Positions 7,423 through 15,918 of a stretch of DNA of 37,558 bases are shown here, piece after piece. Positions within the stretch are counted from its first letter, which is position 1. Each line of letters opens with the position of its first letter. Below the pieces are notes generated by a model that had not been told where the DNA came from, did no database searches, and saw only the letters and a list, made by a program, of their open reading frames with translations. The position numbers and the translations under genes were made by a program. The stretch is from Gammaproteobacteria bacterium (GTDB lineage Bacteria; Pseudomonadota; Gammaproteobacteria; SZUA-140), in assembly GCA_020845975.1 (NCBI GenBank), contig JADLET010000039.1:1-37558 (forward strand), written 5' to 3'.

Positions 7423-8469
7423 TCACGGACAGGGGTTCGGGTGCGCCGCATGGATCGCCTCGATGCCGGCGATCACCTCGTCGGACAGCGTCAGCCCGAT
7501 GCTGGCGATGTTGTCGCGCAGCTGTTGCAGCGTGGTCGCGCCGATGATGGTGCTGGTGAGGAACGGTCGCGCGTTGACATAGGCAAGCGCCATCCGGGCC
7601 GGGTCGAGACCGTGCCGGCGCGCCAGATCGACATAGGCGCGCACGGCCTGCTGCGCGATCTCGCCGGTGTAGCGCCGGAAGCGATTGAACAGCGTCAGGC
7701 GCGCGCCCGCGGGCCGCGCGCCATCGAGATACTTTCCGCTCAATACGCCGAAGCCGAGCGGCGAATAGGCGAGCAGGCCGAGATCTTCGCGATGCGCGAA
7801 TTCGGCAAGGCCGACCTCGAAGCTGCGGTTGAGCAGGCTGTAGGGATTCTGGATGCTGGCGATGCGCGGCCAGTCGCGGTCTTGCGCCAGACGCAGGAAC
7901 TGCGCGACGCCCCATGGCGTCTCGTTCGATACGCCGATGTGACGCACCTTGCCGGCCTTGACCAGATCGGCGAGCGCGGCGAGCGATTCCTCGATCGCCA
8001 CCGGCGCGTCCGCGGCGTCGTGTACATAACCGAGCTTGCCGAAGGTGTTGGTGCGGCGATCGGGCCAGTGCAATTGATAGAGATCGATGTAATCGGTCCG
8101 CAACCGCCGCAGGCTCGCATCGAGCGCGGCTTCGATGTTGACGCGCGTCAGGCGCGTACTGCCGCCGCGCACATAGGTGAGATCATCGGAGCGGCTCATC
8201 ACCTTGGTCGCGAGGATCACGCGGTCACGGTTGGCGCGCGCCTTGAACCAGCTGCCGATATATTCCTCGGTGCGACCGTAGGTCTCGGCCTTCGGCGGCA
8301 CCGGGTACATCTCCGCGGTGTCGATGAAATTCACGCCGGCCGCGAGCGCGGCGTCGAGCTGCGCATGCGCCTCGCTCTCGCTGTTCTGCTCGCCCCAGGT
8401 CATGGTGCCGAGACAGATGCGGCTCACCTCGAGGCCGGTGCGTCCGAGCGGTGAATATCGCATGTCCAT
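7423..8469 (-). CDS. tas: NADP(H)-dependent aldo/keto reductase, Tas family
   Basis: A 348-residue TIM-barrel oxidoreductase with the full aldo/keto reductase tetrad: Asp50 and Tyr55 (NFIDTAEMY), Lys89 (VILATKVM) and His134 (YQLHWPDR). The N-terminus MRYSPLGRTGLEVSRICLGT and the length match E. coli Tas (346 residues). It would reduce aldehydes or ketones with NADPH; the physiological substrate of Tas is not settled. It lies 13 bp downstream of hemL and 35 bp upstream of the LVIVD gene on the same strand. Confidence 0.92.
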   Translation of the reverse strand: MDMRYSPLGRTGLEVSRICLGTMTWGEQNSESEAHAQLDAALAAGVNFIDTAEMYPVPPKAETYGRTEEYIGSWFKARANRDRVILATKVMSRSDDLTYVRGGSTRLTRVNIEAALDASLRRLRTDYIDLYQLHWPDRRTNTFGKLGYVHDAADAPVAIEESLAALADLVKAGKVRHIGVSNETPWGVAQFLRLAQDRDWPRIASIQNPYSLLNRSFEVGLAEFAHREDLGLLAYSPLGFGVLSGKYLDGARPAGARLTLFNRFRRYTGEIAQQAVRAYVDLARRHGLDPARMALAYVNARPFLTSTIIGATTLQQLRDNIASIGLTLSDEVIAGIEAIHAAHPNPCP

Positions 8470-8482
8470 GCAGGTGGCCCGA

Positions 8483-9763
8483 TCAGAGCGTGGAGAGCAC
8501 CTGCTCCGCGGCGATCAGTGTCTGCTTGGTTTCCGTCTTGCCGTGCGCCGACGACACGAAGCAGGCCTCGTAGGCCGAGGGCGCGAGATAGATCCCCTGC
8601 TCCAGCATGCCGTGGAAGAACAGGCGGAAGCGGTCGATGTTCGAATTGGTGACCTGATAGTAATCTTCCACCTTCTCTTCCTCGGTGAAGAATACGCCGA
8701 ACATGCCGCCGACATAGTTGACGGTGAGCGGGATGTTGAATGCCTTGGCGCGCGTGAGCAGGCCTTCGGCGATGCGCTTGGTCGTCGCGCTGAGTTCCTC
8801 GTAGAAACCCGGCTGGGAAAGTTCCGTCAGCGTGGCGAGCCCGGCGGCAAGCGCGACGGGATTGCCCGACAGCGTGCCGGCCTGGTACACCGGACCGAGA
8901 GGGGCGAGCTTTTCCATGATCGCGCGGCGGCCGCCGAAGGCGCCGACCGGCAGGCCGCCGCCGATGACCTTGCCGAGCGTGGTGAGGTCGGGCCTGACGC
9001 CGAAGCGCTGCTGTGCGCCGCCGAGCGCGACGCGGAAACCGGTCATCACCTCGTCGAAGATCAGCACCGACTCGTACTTGTCGCACAGCGCACGCAGTCC
9101 GCTGAGAAATCCGGCCTTGGGCAGGATGCAGTTCATATTGCCGGCCACCGGCTCGACGATGATGCAGGCGATCTGGTGCCCGACCTGCGCGAACACCTGT
9201 TCGACCTGGTCGAGGTCGTTGTACGGCACCGTGATGGTGTGCTCGGCGAGCGCCACCGGCACACCGGGCGAGGTCGGCACACCCAGCGTCAGCGCGCCCG
9301 AACCGGCCTTCACCAGCAGCGAATCGGAATGGCCGTGATAACACCCCTCGAACTTCACGATCTTGTCGCGGCCGGTGTAGGCGCGCGCGAGACGGATCGC
9401 GCTCATCGTCGCCTCGGTGCCGGAACTCACCATGCGCACCATCTCGATGGAACCGACCAGGCGGCAGATCGTCTCCGCCATGCGCGTCTCGATCTCGGTC
9501 GGCGCGCCGAAACTGAGGCCGTTGTCGGCCGCGGCCTTCACCGCGGCGATGACCTTGGGATGGGCGTGACCGAGGATCATCGGTCCCCAGGAGCCGACGT
9601 AGTCAACATATCGGCGCTCATCGGCATCGACGATGTAGGCGCCCTCGGCGCGTTTGATGAAGATCGGCTCGCCGCCGACGCCGCCAAAGGCGCGCACCGG
9701 GGAATTGACGCCGCCGGGGATCACCCGCTGGGCCTTGGCAAACAGTTCATGGGATTGGGTCAT
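8483..9763 (-). CDS. hemL: Glutamate-1-semialdehyde 2,1-aminomutase
   Basis: HemL converts glutamate-1-semialdehyde to 5-aminolevulinate in the C5 route to haem and other tetrapyrroles. The 426-residue protein is a fold-type I PLP enzyme with the N-terminal block [26 protein letters not shown] (113-118), the cofactor Asp in [11 protein letters not shown] (about 234-244) and the Schiff-base Lys265 in [14 protein letters not shown]. Length matches the family. AAGGA lies 9 nt upstream of the ATG. Neighbours are thiE upstream, separated by a repeat element, and tas downstream. The thiD-thiE-hemL order is also seen in other gammaproteobacteria. Confidence 0.97.
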   Translation of the reverse strand: MTQSHELFAKAQRVIPGGVNSPVRAFGGVGGEPIFIKRAEGAYIVDADERRYVDYVGSWGPMILGHAHPKVIAAVKAAADNGLSFGAPTEIETRMAETICRLVGSIEMVRMVSSGTEATMSAIRLARAYTGRDKIVKFEGCYHGHSDSLLVKAGSGALTLGVPTSPGVPVALAEHTITVPYNDLDQVEQVFAQVGHQIACIIVEPVAGNMNCILPKAGFLSGLRALCDKYESVLIFDEVMTGFRVALGGAQQRFGVRPDLTTLGKVIGGGLPVGAFGGRRAIMEKLAPLGPVYQAGTLSGNPVALAAGLATLTELSQPGFYEELSATTKRIAEGLLTRAKAFNIPLTVNYVGGMFGVFFTEEEKVEDYYQVTNSNIDRFRLFFHGMLEQGIYLAPSAYEACFVSSAHGKTETKQTLIAAEQVLSTL

Positions 9764-9797
9764 GGTCGCATTCCTTATATATGTCTCTGCAAAAAAT

Positions 9798-9866
9798 GGG
9801 GACAGATTTATTTTCAGGATTTCAGCTCCCCAATAAACAGGGCGTCAGAAAAATAAATCTGTCCCC
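9798..9866. repeat. GGGGACAGATTTA-type inverted repeat, copy 2
   Basis: Left arm GGGGACAGATTTATTTTC (9798-9815) pairs with right arm GAAAAATAAATCTGTCCCC (9848-9866) around a 32-nt centre with a short CCC/GGG stem. Flanking A and T tracts extend the symmetry. It lies 12 bp behind the thiE stop and 34 bp before the hemL start. The long A/T tracts next to a stable stem would suit a bidirectional terminator. Confidence 0.9.
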
Positions 9867-9878
9867 GTTTTTATGCTG

Positions 9879-10559
9879 TCAGCCCTTTGATCGCAGTACG
9901 TTTTCAGTAAATAAACCGGTCCCGGACGGGGTGGATGCAAACAGGCGCGCGCAGGCCTGTGCGGCGGCGGCGGGATCCGCGGCGGCGAACACGCCACTCG
10001 CCACCGCCAGCATGTCCGCGCCGGCGTCCAGCAGGATCGAGCCGGTCTCCGGGGTGATGCCGCCGATCGCCGCGAGCGGAATGCCGATCTCGGCGCGCGC
10101 CCGGCGCAGCAGCGCGGGGTCGGCGCGGACCGCGTCGGGCTTGGTGGGCGATGGGAAGAAACTCCCGAAGGCCACATAGTCCGCCCCCGCGCGCGCGGCG
10201 GCATGCGCGAGGTCGAGGCGATTATAGCAGGAGGCGCCGATGATCATGCGCGCGCCAAGCGTGCGCCGCGCCTCGGCGACCGTGGCATCGTCGCGCCCGA
10301 GGTGCACGCCATCGGCGCCGGTCTCGCGCGCCAGCGCGATGTCGTCATTGACGATCAGCGGCACACCGCGCGCGCGGCACAGGCGGACCAGCCCGGCCAG
10401 CTCATCGCGCCGGGCGGCGGTAAGCGGGATCTTGTTGCGGTATTGAACCAAAGCGCCGCCGCCCTCGAGCGCGGCCGCGACGGCATCGACGAGCCGGCCC
10501 GCCTCCAGCCAGCCGGTATCGGCGATCAGATAGAGGCCGCGCAGCGTGGGTGCGATCAC
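9879..10559 (-). CDS. thiE: Thiamine-phosphate synthase
   Basis: ThiE joins HMP-pyrophosphate and thiazole phosphate to thiamine monophosphate. The 226-residue TIM barrel shows family blocks LYLIADTGW, VQYRNK (about 39-44), LIVNDDIALARETGADGVHL, the phosphate loop YVAFGSFFPSPTK and AIGGITPE. Its ATG overlaps the thiD stop (ATGA), so translation is coupled. The C-terminal GTGLFTEN is encoded by GGGACCGGTTTATTTACTG, a degenerate relative of the nearby repeat arm, so the last residues may be derived from a repeat rather than from the ancestral gene. Confidence 0.95.
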   Translation of the reverse strand: MIAPTLRGLYLIADTGWLEAGRLVDAVAAALEGGGALVQYRNKIPLTAARRDELAGLVRLCRARGVPLIVNDDIALARETGADGVHLGRDDATVAEARRTLGARMIIGASCYNRLDLAHAAARAGADYVAFGSFFPSPTKPDAVRADPALLRRARAEIGIPLAAIGGITPETGSILLDAGADMLAVASGVFAAADPAAAAQACARLFASTPSGTGLFTENVLRSKG

Positions 10560-11368
10560 CGCCCCGGTCCCCGCTCGACCGCGGCCCAGAACAGGCGGTT
10601 GGGGATGTATTGCCCCATGCCGATACGGTAGCCCTGTTTCAGCGTCTCCCAGGTGTATTCCTGCGCCTCTCGCATGGCATGCACGGGATCGGCGCCATGC
10701 GCCAGCAGCCCGGCGATCGCCGCGGCGAGTGTGCAGCCGGAGCCGTGGTAGGTGCCGGTCAGCCGCTCCCAGGTGTAGTTGTCGATGAAACGACCGTTGC
10801 CATAGAGCGAGTTGACGACGCTCGGGGTATGTTCATGCGTGCCGGTGATGAGCACGAATTCGACGCCATGCTCCATCAGGGCATGGGCGCAGGCCTCCAG
10901 CGAGTCGGCCTCCGGCGCCAGTGCGCGCGCCTCAAGACTGTTCGGTGTCAGCACCGTGGTGAGCGGCAGCAGCAGCTCGGTCATCGCGATGCGGACATCT
11001 CCGGTGGCGAGCTCGGCGCCGCCGCCGGAGCGGAGCACCGGATCGAGCACCACGGGCAGGCGTGGATAATCCTTCAGGATCGTGTGCACCGCCTCGACCA
11101 CGCCCACGCTGCCGAGCATGCCGAGCTTTATGGCGGCCACTTCCATGTCTTCGAGCACGGCGCGGATCTGCTGGATCAGCACCATCGGATTCACCGGCTC
11201 GAAACCCATGAAGTGCTGCGTATCCTGAACGGTGAGCGCGGTGATGACCGGCGCGGTGTGGCAGCCCATGCTGACGAGCGCCTCGATGTCGGCCTGGATG
11301 CCGGCGCCACCGGTGGGGTCGCCGCCGGAGACCGCGATTACGACAGGGATCTTGTGTTGTGCGCCCAT
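10556..11368 (-). CDS. thiD: Hydroxymethylpyrimidine/phosphomethylpyrimidine kinase
   Basis: ThiD phosphorylates HMP and then HMP-phosphate, feeding ThiE. This 270-residue ribokinase-fold protein has VVIAVSGGDPTGGAGIQADI (about 9-28), ALTVQDT, KLGMLGS (about 85-91), VVLDPVLRSGGG and the C-terminal anion-hole motif TGTYHGSGCTLAAAIA with the conserved Gly-Cys pair. The usual SGxDPSGGAG motif is kept with Gly-Asp. It forms a two-gene operon with thiE through a 4-bp overlap. No thiamine riboswitch core is seen upstream in the 200-bp leader. Confidence 0.95.
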   Translation of the reverse strand: MGAQHKIPVVIAVSGGDPTGGAGIQADIEALVSMGCHTAPVITALTVQDTQHFMGFEPVNPMVLIQQIRAVLEDMEVAAIKLGMLGSVGVVEAVHTILKDYPRLPVVLDPVLRSGGGAELATGDVRIAMTELLLPLTTVLTPNSLEARALAPEADSLEACAHALMEHGVEFVLITGTHEHTPSVVNSLYGNGRFIDNYTWERLTGTYHGSGCTLAAAIAGLLAHGADPVHAMREAQEYTWETLKQGYRIGMGQYIPNRLFWAAVERGPGR

Positions 11369-11524
11369 TGTGGCGAGTCCGAAATCACGGGAGCGGTTGT
11401 CGTCCGACAGATGATCCGATGATCAGACGACCCTGATTCCCACCCCGCCGGATGACGGCGGATGCTCACCATTCTAGCACCCCGGCGCGCAAAATGACCG
11501 CGGCTTCATGCGGCGGAAATGAAA

Positions 11525-11553
11525 CGCCCGGCGGCCAATTGCTCCGCCGGGCG
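11525..11553 (-). terminator. Rho-independent-like terminator behind the His-tailed protein gene
   Basis: CGCCCGGCGG (11525-11534) and CCGCCGGGCG (11544-11553) form a perfect 10-bp stem with a 9-nt loop, 19 bp downstream of the stop at 11573. On the minus strand it is followed by a modest T-rich run (TTTCATTT). Confidence 0.75.
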
Positions 11554-11572
11554 CGGGAGGAAAAAATCGCAA

Positions 11573-12148
11573 TCAACCGAAGCGGTATTTGCCACCATGC
11601 TTGTGGTGCCTGCCGTGGTGGTGATGCTTCTTGTCGCAATGATGGCGGCGGCAGGATTTTACCGGCATGGCGTCGTCCGCCGCATCCCCGGCGTCAGCGT
11701 CATTTGCTTCATCCCCGGTTTCGTCCCCGGCGACAGGATCCTCGGCAACCGGAATCTGGCGCAGGCGCAGCGTATCTCCGGAGGCAATCTCCAGATCCAG
11801 CAGGGTCGCGGCCTCGCTCAACAACAGGTAGTCCTCCGTGGTAATCATCAGGGGCAGACCGGTGACGGGATCGAATTGGCCGCGCACTGCCGTCGTGGTC
11901 ACCACCTTTTTCTCCACGACATAGAGCGGGCTCCGCAGAACTGACAGGCCGATATCGCTCATCACCCGCTGCTTCAGCTCCAGCAGCGGAGTAGCATCGG
12001 GCGCGGTCACCGCGTAGGCCTGGGAGGTGGCGTCATCGACCCAGACCATGGAAATGGATTCGGCATGCGCGGGGCGTATCAGGGCCAGGGCGAACAACAG
12101 GGGCAACATCAGACGCAGGGGCGGGGGTATCCAGGCATAGGCGGTCAT
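11573..12148 (-). CDS. Exported protein with an acidic linker and a His-rich tail, function unknown
   Basis: I do not recognise the family. The ATG at 12148 is chosen over one 15 nt upstream because GGAGG sits 5 nt before it. The 191-residue product has a signal peptide ending PAHA-ES (cleavage near residue 29), a roughly 100-residue domain predicted to be beta-rich, an Asp/Glu/Ala linker (VAGDETGDEANDADAGDAAD), and a C-terminal tail of about 27 residues with nine His and two Cys (CRRHHCDKKHHHHGRHHKHG). The tail looks able to bind divalent metals, and the gene is followed by its own terminator. A periplasmic metal-binding or metal-sequestering role is an inference only. Confidence 0.75.
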   Translation of the reverse strand: MTAYAWIPPPLRLMLPLLFALALIRPAHAESISMVWVDDATSQAYAVTAPDATPLLELKQRVMSDIGLSVLRSPLYVVEKKVVTTTAVRGQFDPVTGLPLMITTEDYLLLSEAATLLDLEIASGDTLRLRQIPVAEDPVAGDETGDEANDADAGDAADDAMPVKSCRRHHCDKKHHHHGRHHKHGGKYRFG

Positions 12149-12341
12149 CACAACCTCCATCATGTTTCGTTGCGGGCGGGGATTCGGGATCGGGACCGGA
12201 GATGCCGTCTTCGCGCGGCATGCGGCCTTGAAAGAGAGGATAGAGAAAGCGGGTACGGCGTTTAGTGAAGGCGCTCACACTTCCGACGTCAGCTGTCGGC
12301 AAATGGAAACACCCAAGGCGGGCGGGCGCGCGGCCCGCGAA

Positions 12342-12854
12342 TCAGAGCGAGTCGATGGGCGCGTTGCGGGCCGCCGCACCGGAAGCCTGCGCCGTGGCGG
12401 CAAGCTCACGCGCGCGCTCCAGATTGACGCTTTCCGGGCGGTAGGTAACGCCGCGAAATTCGCCGTCGACAACGGTCAGGGCGAGGAAATAGGTCTGGCC
12501 CGCGGCAAAGGAGAATTCGCTGCTGGAGCTCATTTCCTTGATATCGTGTGACGGTCCCCAGGAGGTGTCTGAATTCACCGTGATCCAGACCGGGCCGGGC
12601 TTCATGGACACGAGGGCGTATTCGCCTTTGGCGAGCTCGAGCAATGGGGCGCGATCCGCCTCGATCCTCAGCGCGTTGTCAGCAACCCCCAGGTAACGCT
12701 CGGTGCGCGGACGGATGAAATACACACTGGCCGATGGCTCGTCCCCGGCGCCGGCGACCAACGGATGCCCGGACTCAAGATGGCTCGCGGTGCAGGCGGT
12801 GAGGAGGGTCAGGACCAGACCCGCGATAGCTGCCGTCAGGGCTGATCTGATCAC
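12342..12854 (-). CDS. DUF2846-like lipoprotein
   Basis: Starting at GTG 12854, the 170-residue product has a lipoprotein signal, hydrophobic ALTAAIAGLVLTLLTAC with lipobox L-T-A-C21, so it should be lipidated and retained in the envelope. The mature domain (SASVYFIRPRTERYLGVADN, then APLLELAKGEYALVSMKPGP) has the pattern of DUF2846, a family of small bacterial lipoproteins without a known function. The frame remains open upstream to 12971, but that stretch is not protein-like and would hide the signal peptide. It is transcribed toward the His-tailed protein gene with a 193-bp gap. Confidence 0.75.
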   Translation of the reverse strand: MIRSALTAAIAGLVLTLLTACTASHLESGHPLVAGAGDEPSASVYFIRPRTERYLGVADNALRIEADRAPLLELAKGEYALVSMKPGPVWITVNSDTSWGPSHDIKEMSSSSEFSFAAGQTYFLALTVVDGEFRGVTYRPESVNLERARELAATAQASGAAARNAPIDSL

Positions 12855-13224
12855 GGCTGGACCATTATTCGGTTTGCGCTGCGCATGGCGCAGATAATCG
12901 CATCCCGCCCGCGGCGTGACAAGCCCGTCGGCGGCAAGATTGGGGCGATAAGCGGGTGAATGCACGGCCATTTCCCGGCAAAACCGGCAAAAAATCTCGC
13001 CGGATGCTTGTCAACGTCCCCCCGGTTTGATCCAATAGGTAACCTATCCGTCATATTTTGGGAATCCGTCCCGGCCATTCCATTGGTTGATCGCCCATAC
13101 CCAGGGGAGGCGTGCCGCCTGACTCCGGGCGGACCGACGCGACGCACACCGCCGTGAGCCGCCAGGCCTCCCTATGATAAAGATCTGAATTCAAAAATAT
13201 TTTCTACACTTGAGGAGCTGCGCC
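12855..13224. promoter_or_regulatory. Intergenic region upstream of phosphoribulokinase
   Basis: This 370-bp gap separates the divergent lipoprotein and prk genes and no credible gene lies in it. ATAGGT-A-ACCTAT (13035-13047) is a perfect 6-bp-arm inverted repeat and a candidate operator. An AT-rich stretch with TATGAT (13173-13178) and AAAAATATTTTC lies just before the prk ribosome binding site GAGGAG (13212-13217), but no convincing -35 element pairs with it. CbbR control would be expected for a Calvin-cycle gene but cannot be shown here. Confidence 0.4.
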
Positions 13225-14091
13225 ATGTCAGTAAAACATCCCGTCATCGCCGTCACCGGCTCGTCCGGCGCGGGCACCACCACGGTGAAGAACGCCTTCG
13301 AACACCTGTTCCGCCGCCATGGGGTCAAGCCGATGATCGTCGAGGGAGACGCCTTCCATCGCTATGATCGCCAGGATATGAAGAAGGCGGTCGCTGAGGC
13401 GAATGATCGCGGCGAGACGCTGAGCCACTTCGGGCCCGACGCCAATCTGTTCGACAAGATCGAGGAACTGTTCCGCAGCTACAGCGAAACGGGCAATGGC
13501 CGCGTGCGCAAATATCTCCACGACGAGGTGGAGGCCGCGCCCTACAAGCAGGTGCCGGGCACGTTTACGCCCTGGGAAGACATCGCGCCCGGATCAGATC
13601 TCCTTTTCTATGAAGGGCTGCACGGCGGCGTGGTGACCGACAAGGTGGACGTCGCGCGCTGGGTCGACCTGCTCATCGGCGTGGTCCCGATCGTGAACCT
13701 GGAGTGGATTCAGAAGATCCATCGCGACACCTCGTCGCGTGGCTATTCGGCGGAAGCGGTAACCGACACCATCCTGCGGCGCATGCCCGATTACGTCAAC
13801 ACGATCACGCCGCAGTTTTCCCGCACGGATATCAATTTCCAGCGCGTGTCAGTGGTCGACACCTCGAACCCGTTCATCGCGCGCGACATCCCGACCCCGG
13901 ACGAGAGCCTGGTGGTAATCCGCTTCCGCTACCCGGAGAAGCACGACTTTCCGTATTACCTCTCCATAATCAAGGATTCCTGGATGTCACGTCCCAACAC
14001 CATCGTCGTGCCGGGCGGCAAGATGGGGCTGGCGATGGAAATCATCCTGCAGCCGATCATCCACGAACTGATAGAAAGAAAGCGTTCCTGA
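13225..14091 (+). CDS. prk: Phosphoribulokinase
   Basis: Phosphoribulokinase makes ribulose 1,5-bisphosphate from ribulose 5-phosphate and ATP, the step that supplies RuBisCO. The 288-residue protein is of the proteobacterial class I type. Visible elements are P-loop GSSGAGTTT (12-20), EGDAFHR with Asp42 and His45, Arg49, LLFYEGLHGG, and HRDTSSRGYSAEAVTDTILR. Numbering of Asp42/His45/Arg49 coincides with Rhodobacter sphaeroides PRK, where these residues act in catalysis and substrate binding. ATG 13225 is preferred over an in-frame TTG 15 nt upstream because GAGGAG is 7 nt before it. It lies alone, convergent with the DamX-like gene and about 22 kb from cbbX. Confidence 0.97.
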   Translation: MSVKHPVIAVTGSSGAGTTTVKNAFEHLFRRHGVKPMIVEGDAFHRYDRQDMKKAVAEANDRGETLSHFGPDANLFDKIEELFRSYSETGNGRVRKYLHDEVEAAPYKQVPGTFTPWEDIAPGSDLLFYEGLHGGVVTDKVDVARWVDLLIGVVPIVNLEWIQKIHRDTSSRGYSAEAVTDTILRRMPDYVNTITPQFSRTDINFQRVSVVDTSNPFIARDIPTPDESLVVIRFRYPEKHDFPYYLSIIKDSWMSRPNTIVVPGGKMGLAMEIILQPIIHELIERKRS

Positions 14092-14101
14092 CGCGGCAAG
14101 G

Positions 14102-15733
14102 CTACGGTGCGGGCGCGATCGCCTGTACCGAGCCGAAGCTGCGCGCGAAGGGATCGTTGCGGCTTACCTGCGGCGGGAGTGACTCCAGCTCCCGCCGCGC
14201 CTCGCCCCAGCTCGGGTAGCTTTTGTACAGCGCCATGTACCACGGCTTCCCGCTGCGCTGCACCTCCACCACCACTGTCTTGCCGGGCAGCGCGTGGCGA
14301 ACGATGAACTCATCCACATCCTCACGCTTGTCGGCCCCGGCCAACTGTATCGTGTAATGCGCGGGATTCTGCGCCCGCAGCCAGGCATTGCCATCGATCG
14401 CCGCGGCCTCGTTCGAGACACGCGGTGGCGGCGCGTCGGGTGTCGGTTCCGGCGCGGGCGCCGGCTGCGATGCGGCTTCCTTTTTGGGTTCCGGTTTAGG
14501 CTCCGGCCTGGAATCTGATTTTGGTTCGGGCTTGGGTTCGGATTTGGGCTCTGATTTAGGCTCGGGCGCGGGAACGACGGCACGCGCCTGAGCCACGGTC
14601 TCGGTAACGGCCGGCGGCGTGATGGCGGCGGGTGGCTCCGATACCGCTTCGCGCGCGGGCGGAGACGGCGCGGTGGACACGGGCGCTGCTGTGCCGCTCG
14701 CACGGTCCACGGCTCCGGCCGCGCGGTCCTCATTCGGAAACTTCACGGCCGCGCCCGGGGCCTCAATGTCGGCGGTCGACATGAGCTTCGCCACCATGGC
14801 GTCATCCGCGGGACTCTTGAAGATCGCGTAAAGCAGCAGTCCGATGCCTGCCAGGGGAACGATGACGACGGCGGCAGGAAACAGCATCTGGCGGAATTGT
14901 GCAAGGCGCTGCAACCGCCCGGCGCTGCGGTAACGCCGCGGACGGGCGCCGTCCAGCAGTTCCCCGGCGACTCGCTTGATCTGTTGCGGAAGACCGCCCG
15001 AGGCACGATGGATGCGCCCCACCTGCGTCTCGTCGAAACTGACCTTCCCGGCCATGCCGGCGCTTTCGATGCGCGCGCGCAGGTAATCCGCCGTCTCCTG
15101 CGCGGAAAGATGCGGGAGCCCGATGCGAGTCAGGCCACGCGTCCGGTAGGGCGCGAATGATGGCAGCTTGAACACCGCTTCCAGCCGCGCCGGGCTCATG
15201 GTGACCACAACGCCAAGCTGGCTGCCCGCCTGCGCCACGGCGCGCTTCAGCGTGAACAGGAACCGCAGCGCGAACACCGACAGCTTGTCGGCATCGTCGA
15301 CGACGATCAGGCAACCCGTATCGCCGCGCCCGCGCTCGATCAGTTGCGCAAGCAGGGCCTGCATGTCGGCGGCGGGGTCCGTGCAGAAGGCGCGCCGCAG
15401 GCAATCGAAGACATAACGCTCGCCCTGCGGGATGCGCACGTCGATATAACACAGCGCGCGACTCGGGCCGACGCGCTGCTGCAACATGCGCACGAAGGTG
15501 GTCTTGCCGCAGCCACGCTCGCCCTCCACCACGGCGACGGTGTCACTGTCGAGCGCCGCGCGTGCGACGCGGGCGTGGCACTCGCGCAGCGCGGGCGTCT
15601 CGAAATAACGGTCAGGAACGGCGGCGGAAAACGGCGACAGCGCGGTGGCGGAATCCGGCTCGGTGACATCCTCCTCCGCGCGGCCGGCATGCACGAGCGA
15701 AAGGTGCGAACGGGGGATATCTTTACCGTTCAT
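14102..15733 (-). CDS. DamX-like AAA+ ATPase with SPOR domain
   Basis: The 543-residue protein joins an N-terminal ExeA/DamX-type AAA+ ATPase to a C-terminal SPOR domain. Walker A is GERGCGKT (71-78), Walker B LIVVDDAD (142-149). One membrane segment is at about 283-305, followed by a long Pro/Ala linker with PEPKSEPK-type repeats (about 390-430), then the SPOR domain (about 457-535, beginning HYTIQLAGADKRED). The ATPase should be cytoplasmic and the SPOR domain periplasmic, where SPOR domains bind denuded glycan strands at the division septum. E. coli DamX has a similar order but lacks an intact ATPase signature. A role in cell division is a family-based inference. The stop is 10 bp from the prk stop. 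Confidence 0.85.
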   Translation of the reverse strand: MNGKDIPRSHLSLVHAGRAEEDVTEPDSATALSPFSAAVPDRYFETPALRECHARVARAALDSDTVAVVEGERGCGKTTFVRMLQQRVGPSRALCYIDVRIPQGERYVFDCLRRAFCTDPAADMQALLAQLIERGRGDTGCLIVVDDADKLSVFALRFLFTLKRAVAQAGSQLGVVVTMSPARLEAVFKLPSFAPYRTRGLTRIGLPHLSAQETADYLRARIESAGMAGKVSFDETQVGRIHRASGGLPQQIKRVAGELLDGARPRRYRSAGRLQRLAQFRQMLFPAAVVIVPLAGIGLLLYAIFKSPADDAMVAKLMSTADIEAPGAAVKFPNEDRAAGAVDRASGTAAPVSTAPSPPAREAVSEPPAAITPPAVTETVAQARAVVPAPEPKSEPKSEPKPEPKSDSRPEPKPEPKKEAASQPAPAPEPTPDAPPPRVSNEAAAIDGNAWLRAQNPAHYTIQLAGADKREDVDEFIVRHALPGKTVVVEVQRSGKPWYMALYKSYPSWGEARRELESLPPQVSRNDPFARSFGSVQAIAPAP

Positions 15734-15918
15734 ACGCTCGATCCTGATTCCTGGTTCATTCCATATATACCTGTATCAAGGCGGGGCCGCCCCGGTCAGC
15801 CCGCAGTGTAAGCCAAAACCCGCCAGGAAAAAACGCCGAAAGGCCGCGTATCGGTTGACGCCTGCCCTGTATATAGACGCGCCTGACCATCTGCCGCCCC
15901 GCGACGCATTGTGCTAGA

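Noticed and set aside
7388-7915. In-frame upstream extension of the LVIVD protein to a 1164-residue product
   Set aside because: It lies antiparallel-free but out of frame within tas, is Arg/Ala-rich shadow sequence, and would hide the clear signal peptide starting at 7387.
11369-11572. TPP riboswitch upstream of thiD
   Set aside because: No CTGAGA or ACCTGATCTGGATAATGCC-like core on the minus strand.
14520-14580. Short tandem repeats in the DamX-like gene as a mobile or CRISPR-like array
   Set aside because: They encode the PEPK-type linker of the protein and have codon periodicity with no spacers.
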